Part shown: positions 1-8,278 of the stretch, one piece after another
Layout: each line of letters begins with the position of its first letter
Position numbering within the stretch: the first letter of the stretch is position 1
The notes under the pieces: model-generated
What the model was told of the DNA's origin: nothing
Seen by the model: the letters and a program-made list of their open reading frames with translations, nothing else
Databases searched by the model: none
Translations under genes and position numbers: made by a program
DNA from: Promethearchaeota archaeon
GTDB lineage: Archaea > Asgardarchaeota > Lokiarchaeia > Sigyniarchaeales > SOKP01
Reading direction: 5' to 3'
DNA: 64,000 nt
Assembly (NCBI GenBank): GCA_016839705.1
Contig: JAEOTR010000016.1
Coordinates: forward strand, 1-64,000

Positions 1-2
1 CA

Positions 3-287
3 TTTTATATCTTCATATTCTTAAATATAATTTTATCAATTTTTATAACTTGGGGATATAATAATACCAAAGGAAGTCTAGTTATTGTGGTATTGTTCCA
101 TTATTGTTGGAATTTCATGGGAACATATATACCAGGAACGTTAGGATTATTACCAATGATGATTTTTTATATTGGAGTGAGTATTATCTTAAGTACATAT
201 TTAATTATAGTATTTGTTTATTATGGCACTAAAAGACTTTCTCGAAAATCTGAGGAAGAATTGCCTTTTGAGATAATAAAAAAGTAA
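3..287 (+). CDS. CPBP-family intramembrane protease, C-terminal fragment cut by the window edge
   Basis: The frame is open from the first bases of the window, so only the C-terminus (about 94 residues) is present; the GTG at 87 lies inside the protein and is not its start. The fragment has two hydrophobic helices and the block W-G-Y-N-N-T-K-G-S-L followed by L-F-H-Y-C-W-N-F. That is the last conserved motif of CPBP (CAAX protease/bacteriocin-processing) proteins, where a His and an Asn near the end of a helix complete the metal site. A complete relative at 34630-35562 carries the matching block (N-T-E-S-L then F-H-A-F-Q-N), which supports the call. The catalytic EExxxR motif would lie upstream of the window. 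Substrate unknown. Confidence 0.7.
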   Translation, partial: FYIFIFLNIILSIFITWGYNNTKGSLVIVVLFHYCWNFMGTYIPGTLGLLPMMIFYIGVSIILSTYLIIVFVYYGTKRLSRKSEEELPFEIIKK

Positions 288-496
288 ATATAATTCAAAA
301 ATTCCAAAAATTTTTTTTTTATCTTTAACGCAATTAGAGAGGTAAGTAAACCATAATTTTAATAGAATAAGATTCTACTATAAAAAGAAAAGTGAAGAAT
401 TCTAAAAGAACAAAAAATCTTTAATTTAAAATCAAAATTTTTAAAAATCAAAATACATGTTTTAAAGAACAACAGAATTGGAATCTGTGAAAAATT

Positions 497-895
497 ATGA
501 AGCAAAAAGAAATTTGGAAATGTAATGTGTGTGGAAAAGTAATCGAGATCCTTCATCCCGCAGCTCCTGAGACCATATGTTGCGGTCAACCAATGGTTTT
601 AATGGAAGAAAAGACTGCTGATTGGAAAGGTGAGAAGCATGTTCCAAAGATAACAATTGAAGGCAATAAAGTAACTGTTGATGTAGGAATCTCAATGGGT
701 ACTCCTCATCCTATGGCTGATGAACCCGAACATTACATCATGTGGATCGAGCTAATTTGTAAGGATAATTGTTACAAAAGGCAGATGTTATCCCCCGGAA
801 TGGAACCGAAAGCAGTATTTACAGTTTCTGACACGAGCGGGTTAAAAGCTCGTGAGTACTGCAATTTGCACGGAACTTGGGTTGGGACTGATTAA
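497..895 (+). CDS. dfx: Desulfoferrodoxin (class I superoxide reductase)
   Basis: Reduces superoxide to hydrogen peroxide with electrons from rubredoxin, a cytoplasmic oxygen defence of anaerobes. The 132 residues show both domains. The N-terminal desulforedoxin domain has C9, C12, C28 and C29, the CX2CX15CC spacing of class I enzymes. The superoxide reductase domain has the E-K-H-V-P segment, a G-T-P-H-P loop and the terminal C-N-L-H-G-x-W motif that supply the Cys and His ligands of the Fe centre. The length is normal. It stands alone with AT-rich flanks, but the rubredoxin, NROR and flavodiiron genes within the next 9 kb are its expected electron partners. The N-terminal iron site is intact, which is not true of class II enzymes. 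Confidence 0.95.
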   Translation: MKQKEIWKCNVCGKVIEILHPAAPETICCGQPMVLMEEKTADWKGEKHVPKITIEGNKVTVDVGISMGTPHPMADEPEHYIMWIELICKDNCYKRQMLSPGMEPKAVFTVSDTSGLKAREYCNLHGTWVGTD

Positions 896-1012
896 ATTTA
901 ATTTTAAAATTTTTTTTTATTTTTGAATATTTTAAAATCAAGAAATTTTAAGTTTTTATAACATTTTCTTTATTATTGATCTTACAAAGCCTTATGAATA
1001 TCAGAAATAAAA

Positions 1013-2374
1013 ATGATAATCTTCTTACAATTATTTGTAATCTTTTGTTTTGTTATTGTCATCATCGCACTATTTCGTGAAAAAACAGATTTTTTAACAT
1101 ATAGCGTCGCAGCTATGCTTGCTGCAGCTACTGCAACTTTCCTTTTTTCCCCAGAACCTTTTACAATAGAAGAGTTTATTCTAGCAATAGATTGGCCTGT
1201 AATTTTTTTCTTAATTTCTTTATTTACAATCGTAGTTATTTTAGAAGAGCAACTTATTTTTCAAGAAATTGCATTAAAGATAACCAAGAAATTCAGTACA
1301 AATACACGTGGTTTTTTCTGGGTAATATGTCTAATTTCAACTTTGAGTGCTGCGTTTATTGAAGATGTTTCTGTGGCGATTATTTTTATTCCGATGATTA
1401 TTAGTACCAGTGAAAAGATGAGGATTAATCCTACTCCTATTCTTCTTGGAATGACAATTTGTATTAACCTTGCCTCGACTCTTACTCCTTTTGGGTCTGC
1501 GCAGAGTATTTTAATAGCAAATAAATTTGATTTGTCTACATCTTGGTTTTTCACAAATCTATCAGTTTATTTTATTATAGCAACCTTAGTGACGTTATCC
1601 CTTTTAGATTATTTTGTCCTCAGGAAGCATTTAAATGAAATTTGGATTCCTCACTGTAAGGAATATGATGAGCCTTTAGTACGTAATCATTTAGAAGAAC
1701 ATGAGTTAATAATCTTAGAAGAATCTATTAACCCTAAGATTTTTTATCGTAATTTAGGAGCCTTATTAGCCTTCTTTGCTTTACTAATTATTATCCCAGA
1801 TATTTTATTTGGAGGATTATTGGGAATGATATTATTTGTATTTATGAATCCACGCAGAAGTGAAGCGGGGGGAAAAAAACCAGATATATCTTATTATTTT
1901 AAAAAAGTAGATTTTAAATTACCATTCTTTTTTATTACTCTTTTTGTAATGATATTTTGTTTTGAAAAAGTTGGACTTATAGAAATAATAGGGAATTTTG
2001 TAGTTAATATTACACCTAATAATCTCTTTTTATTGTGTATTTTTATTTTAATCTTAACCTCAGTTCTCTCAGCATTTCTTGATAATGTCCCTGTTACTGT
2101 TCTTTTTATTCCGATCATCCATCTTCTCGTTAGTCCTCCCTTAGGGTTTTCATCAACTCCTTTATTTATTGCATTTATTTTAGGAATAAATCTTGGAGGT
2201 AATTTCCTTCCGCAAGGAAGCGCTGCTGACATGATGACATTGGAACTCTCTACAAAATACTGTGTTGAGGGGATGAATTACAAAAAACTGTTGAAAGTCG
2301 GGGGATTATTTGCTCTTTTACATGTCATTTTAGGAATAGTATATCTTGGAGTTATAATATTCTTATTCTTTTAA
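1013..2374 (+). CDS. SLC13/ArsB/NhaD-type membrane transporter
   Basis: A polytopic membrane protein of 453 residues with roughly ten to twelve hydrophobic helices. Two internally related re-entrant motifs, one near residues 112-127 (S-A-A-F-I-E-D-V-S-V-A) and one in the C-terminal half (S-A-F-L-D-N-V-P-V-T-V), mark the inverted repeat of the ion transporter superfamily that includes citrate/dicarboxylate (SLC13), arsenite (ArsB) and Na+/H+ (NhaD) carriers. Each is followed downstream by a G-S-A-rich loop, expected to help form the ion site. Sequence alone does not settle the substrate: no arsenic genes are adjacent, and an anion or sodium-coupled role is equally possible. It sits between desulfoferrodoxin and a HAD phosphatase without obvious functional linkage. 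Confidence 0.8.
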   Translation: MIIFLQLFVIFCFVIVIIALFREKTDFLTYSVAAMLAAATATFLFSPEPFTIEEFILAIDWPVIFFLISLFTIVVILEEQLIFQEIALKITKKFSTNTRGFFWVICLISTLSAAFIEDVSVAIIFIPMIISTSEKMRINPTPILLGMTICINLASTLTPFGSAQSILIANKFDLSTSWFFTNLSVYFIIATLVTLSLLDYFVLRKHLNEIWIPHCKEYDEPLVRNHLEEHELIILEESINPKIFYRNLGALLAFFALLIIIPDILFGGLLGMILFVFMNPRRSEAGGKKPDISYYFKKVDFKLPFFFITLFVMIFCFEKVGLIEIIGNFVVNITPNNLFLLCIFILILTSVLSAFLDNVPVTVLFIPIIHLLVSPPLGFSSTPLFIAFILGINLGGNFLPQGSAADMMTLELSTKYCVEGMNYKKLLKVGGLFALLHVILGIVYLGVIIFLFF

Positions 2375-2419
2375 GAAATGGATGAAAACTATAAAAAAAA
2401 CAAGGCATAATATTATATT

Positions 2420-2968
2420 ATGACGAAAAATAGGGCAATCATATTAGATAGAGATGGTGTACTAATAGAAGATAAAGATTACGCTTATAGAATCGAAGAT
2501 CTAGAACTTCTCCCAGGCGTAATTGAAGGTTTAAAAATTCTGAAAGAAAAATTCATATTCTTTATAGTAACGAATCAATCAGGAATAGGGAGAGGATATT
2601 ATACAGAAGAGGATTTTCATAAGTTCAATGACCACCTCATCAAATTACTAAAAAACGAATCTATTGATATTATTAAAACCTATTTCTGTCCTCATTTGAC
2701 TGAAGACTATTGTGAGTGTAAAAAACCAAAAACGAAATTTATTAAGGAAATTATCAAAGAATTTGATGTTAACCTCAAAGAGTCGTGGATGTTTGGTGAT
2801 CATCCCTCGGATATACAATTTGGGATAAATGGTGGCTGCAGAACCGTATTCCTCACAAGTGGTCATGGTGAAAAACATATTGATGAATTGAAGACACTTA
2901 AAATTAAACCCACAATAATTTCCAGCGATTTTCTCTCTGCAGTTAAGGAAGTATTAAATTTCATATAG
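2420..2968 (+). CDS. HAD-IIIA phosphatase, GmhB / HisB-N like
   Basis: A 182-residue HAD-superfamily phosphatase of the D-glycero-D-manno-heptose-1,7-bisphosphate 7-phosphatase group. Motif I is D-R-D-G-V near residues 10-14 (nucleophile and acid/base Asp), motif II is T-N-Q-S-G near 52-56, and motif IV is F-G-D-H-P-S-D near 125-131. Between them lies the zinc loop C-P-H...C-x-C near 89-100, typical of GmhB and HisB-N. The expected chemistry is removal of a phosphate from a sugar bisphosphate or a similar small substrate. No heptose or histidine genes are nearby, so the substrate is not assigned. The start ATG at 2420 lies 46 bases after the upstream transporter. Confidence 0.85.
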   Translation: MTKNRAIILDRDGVLIEDKDYAYRIEDLELLPGVIEGLKILKEKFIFFIVTNQSGIGRGYYTEEDFHKFNDHLIKLLKNESIDIIKTYFCPHLTEDYCECKKPKTKFIKEIIKEFDVNLKESWMFGDHPSDIQFGINGGCRTVFLTSGHGEKHIDELKTLKIKPTIISSDFLSAVKEVLNFI

Positions 2969-3057
2969 GTTGCTTGTTATCGTAAGCGATCATTATAAAA
3001 ACATACAATACTTTTAATCATTTAATATAATGGGTATGAGAATATTTTGAGATTCTT

Positions 3058-3552
3058 ATGTATTACAGAAAGTTAAATAATGCTTCTATGTGGAAAAAGA
3101 TTCAGAAATTACGAGATCTAATCAAACTGGAACATAATTTCAAGGAAAGAAAATGTTGGAATGCTAGCTGTAAAAAAGATTTAAACATTTATGATTTTCT
3201 AAGTGATAACGTTGATTTTACACCAGAATATGTTTTAAAATTATGGCAAGCCCCAATCTTAGAATTCCATTGTTGTGAGTGTTTCAAAAATCTCAAAATT
3301 GATGAATTACAAAAAATAGAACAAGAGATACCAACCCGGATTTGCTTGAACTGTAATTCCCTTATAGATATTTATAAATTTGGGAAATTTCACAATTATT
3401 TAAAAATCCATGAATTACGAAAGCTTTGGTTAGATAGTCATTTTAAGGTCTTCTGCGATAATCTATGTCAAAGAAAATATTATAAGACTTACTATGACTT
3501 TCTGAAAAAAAGAAAGATAAAAAAACAAGAAAAACTAAAAATAAATTTGTAA
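3058..3552 (+). CDS. Cysteine-rich hypothetical protein, likely zinc-binding
   Basis: I do not recognise this 164-residue protein. It is basic and has four cysteine-containing knuckles spread along its length: C-W-N-A-S-C near 33-38, C-C-E-C near 71-74, C-L-N-C near 95-98 and C-D-N-L-C near 132-136, followed by a very basic tail rich in lysine and tyrosine. The regular spacing of CxxC-type pairs suggests two structural zinc sites, and the tail would suit nucleic acid contact; both are inference. It is convergent with the acyl-CoA dehydrogenase fusion, five bases apart. No domain name can be given. Confidence 0.6.
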   Translation: MYYRKLNNASMWKKIQKLRDLIKLEHNFKERKCWNASCKKDLNIYDFLSDNVDFTPEYVLKLWQAPILEFHCCECFKNLKIDELQKIEQEIPTRICLNCNSLIDIYKFGKFHNYLKIHELRKLWLDSHFKVFCDNLCQRKYYKTYYDFLKKRKIKKQEKLKINL

Positions 3553-3557
3553 AAAAT

Positions 3558-4967
3558 TTATATTTTGGAAAATTGGTCTTTTGTTGCACCGCAAACGGGA
3601 CAATGCCAATCATCTGGAATCTCTGCAAATGCGGTCCCTGGAGCAATTCCCCCATCAGGATCTCCCTTAACGGGATCGTAAACAAACCCACAAACTTGAC
3701 ATTTATATTTCCCACCAAGTTCTTGACTTGTCTGTAATACTTTTGGAGCAGATTCACCTTCTTTCTCTTCAATGCTTATTTCTTCTCTCGGTAATTCAAA
3801 TAAATTAGGCATTGCGTGTTCATATTGTTTTAACAAAAATTTCGAAATAACAATTCTCTGAACCTCTGAAGTTCCTTCGTAAATCTGTAAAAGTTTTGCA
3901 TCCCTGAACAATTTTTCTACGGGGAATGTTCGGACATACCCATAACCGCCAAAAATTTGAATTGCTTCAGTGGTAACTTGCATCGCAACATCAGAAGAAA
4001 ATGCCTTTGCAATAGAAGATGCTAAATTACTATCACGACCTTGATCTCCTTCCCATGCTGCTTTATAAGTTAACAATTTAGCTGCTTCAATATCTTTATA
4101 CATATTTGCTATTTTAAACTGAATTGCTTGATAATTCGAAATAGGTCTCCCAAAGGTTTTTCTTTTAAGAGCATAATCGATTGAATATTCCATAGCAGAT
4201 CTGGCACACCCTATCGCGAATGCAGCAACAGCAGGCCTAGTTTTTTGAAAAGTTTGCATGGCAACAACAAAACCTCTGCCTGGTTTTGCTAACACATTTT
4301 CTTTAGGAATCCTAACATCTTTTAAGACTACAGAACAAGTGTTTGACGCTCGTTGTCCTAGTTTAGGAATATGTTGCCCCGTGGAGACCCCTTCAAGATC
4401 GGTAGGAACAATAAAACCCGCAATACCACGATGTTTTTTCTCGGGATCAACAGTTGCAAATATTGAAATATAATCGGAATATCCAGCATTAGTAATCCAG
4501 TATTTCGTTCCATTTAATACAAAACCATCTCCATCTGGTTCTGCTCTACACTGCATTCCTGCTACATCAGAACCCATTCCTGGTTCGGAAGTAGCAAACG
4601 CTATTAATTTGAAATTCTCTGTAATATCTCTAAGAACCCTTTCTTTTTGTTCTTTATTTCCACCAATAATAACTGGTGCCGAACCTAAATCATTATCGAA
4701 TATAGAAGTAGCTATGCCGGGACAAGCTGCCGCAATTTCTTCAACAACAATTACGGATTCAATCAAGCCATAACCCTGTCCACCATATTCTTTTGGAATG
4801 CCTAAATTGGTTAAGCCTGCCTTCCAAGCTTTTTTAATAACCTCCATAGGCATCATTTCTGCCTCATCATAACTAGCAGCTACTGGTAATACCTCCCTTA
4901 CCGCAAATTCCCTAGCCCTTTTTCGTAAAGCTTCTTGTTCTACTGTTAAATCAAAATTCATAATCAT
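3558..4967 (-). CDS. Acyl-CoA dehydrogenase with C-terminal rubredoxin domain
   Basis: Residues 1 to about 385 form a complete short-chain acyl-CoA dehydrogenase: an N-terminal helical domain, the [11 protein letters not shown] flavin/substrate loop, W-I-T-N-A-G-Y, the I-F-G-G-Y-G-Y signature and the Y-E-G-T-S-E-V-Q-R segment holding the usual catalytic Glu. After an acidic linker, residues about 418-469 form a rubredoxin with C-Q-V-C-G and C-P-V-C-G knuckles and the [10 protein letters not shown] core. Ordinary enzymes of this family pass electrons to ETF; fusion to rubredoxin suggests direct transfer to an iron centre. The gene begins 14 bases after the flavodiiron gene and is probably cotranscribed with it and a free rubredoxin. 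The acyl-CoA substrate is unknown. Confidence 0.93.
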   Translation of the reverse strand: MIMNFDLTVEQEALRKRAREFAVREVLPVAASYDEAEMMPMEVIKKAWKAGLTNLGIPKEYGGQGYGLIESVIVVEEIAAACPGIATSIFDNDLGSAPVIIGGNKEQKERVLRDITENFKLIAFATSEPGMGSDVAGMQCRAEPDGDGFVLNGTKYWITNAGYSDYISIFATVDPEKKHRGIAGFIVPTDLEGVSTGQHIPKLGQRASNTCSVVLKDVRIPKENVLAKPGRGFVVAMQTFQKTRPAVAAFAIGCARSAMEYSIDYALKRKTFGRPISNYQAIQFKIANMYKDIEAAKLLTYKAAWEGDQGRDSNLASSIAKAFSSDVAMQVTTEAIQIFGGYGYVRTFPVEKLFRDAKLLQIYEGTSEVQRIVISKFLLKQYEHAMPNLFELPREEISIEEKEGESAPKVLQTSQELGGKYKCQVCGFVYDPVKGDPDGGIAPGTAFAEIPDDWHCPVCGATKDQFSKI

Positions 4968-4981
4968 TACCTCTTATTTTA

Positions 4982-6178
4982 TCACATTTTTTCAAGTAAC
5001 TTATCTATAATTTCTTTAAAATCTAAATCGTCTGGTTTTGGCACAAATTTGATCTTTATTAACTCATCAAGCACATCAATTTTTGTCTCCTTCATAATAT
5101 TTGCAATTTCCTGTACTGCTTGACCCGACCAACCATAAGAACCAAAAGCTAAACCGACTTTATGCATCGGCTTTAGTCCTTTTTGATATGACAAATATTC
5201 TGCTACAGTTGGATATAACCCATTGTTTAAAGTTGGACTTCCAATTAAGATAGCCTTTGCTTTCATTGCTTCTGTAATTACATCCGAATAGTCAGCGGTA
5301 GTTAAATTAAACCTTTTTACAGTAATACCTCGATGACTAATCTCCTTTGCTAAAGCTTTCGCAATCTTTTCAGTACTTCCCCACATTGAATCATAAACAA
5401 TTAATACGCTTTTTTCCTCAATTTCTCCTTTACACCATTTAGTATATTTCTCGAGTATTTCTGGAATATGACTACGCCAACATACTCCATGTGCAGTACA
5501 TACTATCTCTATCGGCAACGCCCCTACTGTAGGTAATACTTTAGCAATTAAGCCAGATAAATGAAGTAAAATGTTCGCGTAATATTTTTCAGCTTCTTGC
5601 ATTATTTCACATAAATCGTTTTCATCATCCCATCGTTTTGATGTTGCAAAATGTTGACCAAATGCATCGCTTGAGAACAGCACATTCTTACCATTTTCAT
5701 CAGTCATAAATGAAACCATTGAATCTGGCCAATGGATCATAGGAATTGGAACGAAGGTAAATATTTTACCGTTTCCTATGTCTAATGTGTCTCCCTCTTT
5801 AACTCCCCTAATTTTATTAAAAACTTCATCTCCAATCTCCCCATGGAAATGTGCTTTTAACACTTCAACACCTTTCTCTGATGCGATTAGCTCCGCATTA
5901 GGTAGATGATTTAGAATGAGTGGAAATGACCCAGAATGATCCATCTCTACATGATTCGTGATGAAATAATCAATTTCTGCAGGATCACATACTTCTTTTA
6001 TAGAGTCTAAAAAATAATTAAAATACGGTCGCTTTACGGCATCTATGAGTACTGTTTTTTCCCCACTCTTCACTATGTAGGCATTATAACTACTTCCTCT
6101 GTGGGTTGAATAACCATGAAAGTTTCTAACTTCCCAATCTACATAACCCACATAATAGACATCTTTCATTAATTCCAA
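4982..6178 (-). CDS. fprA: FprA-type flavodiiron protein (oxygen / F420H2 oxidase)
   Basis: A 398-residue A-type flavoprotein that reduces oxygen to water (or NO) at a non-heme diiron site next to FMN. The metallo-beta-lactamase domain carries H-x-E-x-D-H in the N-H-V-E-M-D-H-S-G block and the downstream D and H ligands (S-S-D-A-F-G; T-A-H-G). The C-terminal flavodoxin domain begins near residue 257 with V-L-I-V-Y-D-S-M-W-G-S-T and has the S-P-T-L-N-N-G and G-S-Y-G-W-S-G flavin loops. Archaeal homologues use F420H2, others rubredoxin; a rubredoxin gene 141 bases upstream favours rubredoxin, while cofG/cofH elsewhere in the window leave F420 possible. Start is TTG at 6178 or ATG at 6169. Confidence 0.93.
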   Translation of the reverse strand: MELMKDVYYVGYVDWEVRNFHGYSTHRGSSYNAYIVKSGEKTVLIDAVKRPYFNYFLDSIKEVCDPAEIDYFITNHVEMDHSGSFPLILNHLPNAELIASEKGVEVLKAHFHGEIGDEVFNKIRGVKEGDTLDIGNGKIFTFVPIPMIHWPDSMVSFMTDENGKNVLFSSDAFGQHFATSKRWDDENDLCEIMQEAEKYYANILLHLSGLIAKVLPTVGALPIEIVCTAHGVCWRSHIPEILEKYTKWCKGEIEEKSVLIVYDSMWGSTEKIAKALAKEISHRGITVKRFNLTTADYSDVITEAMKAKAILIGSPTLNNGLYPTVAEYLSYQKGLKPMHKVGLAFGSYGWSGQAVQEIANIMKETKIDVLDELIKIKFVPKPDDLDFKEIIDKLLEKM

Positions 6179-6319
6179 ATGCGTAATTTCAATTTCACCT
6201 TTTTTAAGGATTTGTATGTTATTTTTTTATAGTAATACAAATCACGTTATAAACTTATATTCTATTGATTATAAAATCTTACAGAAATACAATAAGAAAA
6301 AAATAAAAAGAAAAGTTAG

Positions 6320-6457
6320 TTACTCAATTTTTTCAAACATATCTTTGCCAACGCCGCAAACTGGACACGTCCAATCATCAGGTAGGTCTTCAAACTTAGT
6401 TCCTTCAGCTTCTTCATCGTAAATATATCCGCAAGCTTGACATTCCCACTTTCCCAT
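6320..6457 (-). CDS. Rubredoxin (45 aa)
   Basis: A short gene with an ATG at 6457 and a TAA at 6320, encoding 45 residues. It has the two iron-binding knuckles C-Q-A-C-G and C-P-V-C-G, with the aromatic and acidic core Y-I-Y-D and the L-P-D-D-W-T turn before the second knuckle. This is a minimal one-iron rubredoxin, a soluble electron carrier. It is the first gene of a same-strand group leading to the flavodiiron protein and the acyl-CoA dehydrogenase-rubredoxin fusion, so it is probably the electron donor for oxygen reduction. Confidence 0.93.
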   Translation of the reverse strand: MGKWECQACGYIYDEEAEGTKFEDLPDDWTCPVCGVGKDMFEKIE

Positions 6458-6608
6458 ATATATCACATTTCTTTATTTTTGAGTCAAAGTATATGATTTG
6501 ATGGATTTGTTAATTGAATGTATATTAAAAATATTAATTTAATATTTTATAAATTGTACTAAAAAGATGTCTATTTGATTTGAAAAAAAAAGATTAAAAG
6601 GGGTTGTA

Positions 6609-8000
6609 TTATAAATTAAGTTCGATAATTCTCTCTTGGTGTAGTTTTACTTTTTCTGGTGTTAAATCATAAAATTTCCAAAAGATTATCGTGGCAAGAA
6701 GCATAAAAATGGCGGGAAGTAAAGCGAAATGAACATGTACACCCCATATTGCTGAAGCGGGTTGAACTCCAACCGCTCCTCCTTCAACAAATCTTGTAAT
6801 TGTATGTACTGATGCGAAACTAATCGCTTGCACCAATATAGCGAATCGTCCAAAGAATTGTAAGAATCCATTGAAAATACCTTCTTGACGTTTCTGGTTA
6901 TTGACGACAGACTCATTTATAACATCTGCGAATGTCGGTGCTAGCATTGTCCAAAAACCTCCAAGGCCAAAACCCCAAAGAATGACTACAATCATAGCTA
7001 TAACGACGGTATTAACGAATATAAACGGAATTGTAAATAGGGTCAACAAAAGGCTATTTATCAACATCACTTTTTTGTTATTATCAGTTTTTTGAGCGAT
7101 GTAAGCCCATAATGGTGAAGAGATTAGAGCTCCAACAAGAAATCCTGCTGATAGTATTGTTTGAACGTCTTCTGCTAAAACAAATTCCGTATAAAATGGG
7201 ATAGAAGCTTGGAAAGATATTACCAATGATCTGTAAAGCGTATAAGTAATTATGAAATATAAGAAAGATTTTTGCTTTAAAGACATTTTGAGGGTTTTAA
7301 AAAATGGAGTTCTATCTTCTTTATTGTGTTGTTTAAGATAAGTGTCAATCGTAACTTGATCTTCCCGACAACCAGGGATAGAAAGCATTAAGACAACTAT
7401 TCCTATTATTATTACTAATCCTGCGTTTATTACAAATAAATTAGCATTTAGTTTATCTCTTATTATCATCGGGGGTAATAATGCACCTAGGGCGACTCCA
7501 ACTATTCCAATAGGGGTTTGTATTCCTGTTGCTTTCCTACGTTCCTCTACAGAGCGAAATTTATCAGGAAAAAGGGATGCAAAATTAACAAAAAATATTG
7601 AATTAAAAGTATCAAAAATAGCTGTAGAAGCGATGAACCAAAGGAAAAAAATCCAAGCTCCTGATTGAGGATCTACATCTGGAGGTGTAAATATTAGAAT
7701 ATAGCTCAATATATATGCGACGCCACCAATCATTATCCAAGGAAATCTTCTTCCCCATTTTTTTGTGAATTTAAAGGGTTTATTTGTTAAATATCCTACA
7801 AGCGGGTCATTCACAGCATTCCAAATAGCATATATTACTACTGCTAATCCGATGATCAATGAATCAACACCGATAGTCTCTACATAAAAAAAGTACAACC
7901 AAACGGTAAATGCCATCTCTATAAATTCAGTTAAGAATTTACCGAAACCATATGAAGCCATATTTAATTTTGAATGTTCAATTAAAATTTTTTCTCCCAT
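6609..8000 (-). CDS. GPH-family (MelB-like) sugar:cation symporter, MFS superfamily
   Basis: A 463-residue protein with about twelve transmembrane helices. The N-terminal part (Y-G-x-G near 17-20, then N-A-V-N-D-P-L-V-G-Y near 61-70 and the basic loop K-K-W-G-R-R-F-P-W) matches the glycoside-pentoside-hexuronide:cation symporter family, in which the N-D-P segment and the following loop are diagnostic. It probably imports a sugar or uronide with Na+ or H+. It lies between two rubredoxin genes on the same strand but has no obvious functional tie to them. The substrate is not predictable, and there is no glycosidase next to it. Confidence 0.85.
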   Translation of the reverse strand: MGEKILIEHSKLNMASYGFGKFLTEFIEMAFTVWLYFFYVETIGVDSLIIGLAVVIYAIWNAVNDPLVGYLTNKPFKFTKKWGRRFPWIMIGGVAYILSYILIFTPPDVDPQSGAWIFFLWFIASTAIFDTFNSIFFVNFASLFPDKFRSVEERRKATGIQTPIGIVGVALGALLPPMIIRDKLNANLFVINAGLVIIIGIVVLMLSIPGCREDQVTIDTYLKQHNKEDRTPFFKTLKMSLKQKSFLYFIITYTLYRSLVISFQASIPFYTEFVLAEDVQTILSAGFLVGALISSPLWAYIAQKTDNNKKVMLINSLLLTLFTIPFIFVNTVVIAMIVVILWGFGLGGFWTMLAPTFADVINESVVNNQKRQEGIFNGFLQFFGRFAILVQAISFASVHTITRFVEGGAVGVQPASAIWGVHVHFALLPAIFMLLATIIFWKFYDLTPEKVKLHQERIIELNL

Positions 8001-8109
8001 ATCTTATCACAATCATGTAAAATTGATTTAATTGAATTAATTCTAGTAGGATTTAGATGTCTGTGTTTTTATAGCTAATGTTTTTTTTGAAGAAAAGTTA
8101 AACTTAATT

Positions 8110-8256
8110 CTATTTAGGAATTTCTTTTGCAATAAAAAAAGTTTTTGAAGAACGACATTTGGGGCATCTCCAATCATCCCCAATTTCTTTGAACTGTATC
8201 TTCTGTTCTTCGTCATCGTATAAATAATTACATCTTTTACATCTATATATTTTCAT
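8110..8256 (-). CDS. Rubredoxin (48 aa)
   Basis: A short gene from ATG at 8256 to TAG at 8110. The 48 residues contain C-K-R-C and C-P-K-C knuckles and the G-D-D-W-R turn typical of rubredoxin. The usual Gly after each knuckle is replaced by Asn and Arg, so it is more divergent than the copy at 6320-6457. It begins 22 bases after the NADH:rubredoxin oxidoreductase fusion and is almost certainly cotranscribed with it. It is likely the mobile carrier that moves electrons from that enzyme to the superoxide reductase or flavodiiron protein. Confidence 0.88.
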   Translation of the reverse strand: MKIYRCKRCNYLYDDEEQKIQFKEIGDDWRCPKCRSSKTFFIAKEIPK

Positions 8257-8278
8257 AATATAATCTTAACACTTTCTC

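Noticed and set aside
87..287. A 66-residue gene starting with GTG at 87
   Set aside because: The frame is open to the window edge and its upstream part matches the CPBP family, so this is an internal codon of a cut gene.
1261..2232. Minus-strand frames inside the SLC13-type transporter
   Set aside because: They are mirror frames of a strong membrane protein gene, with no motif or start signal of their own.
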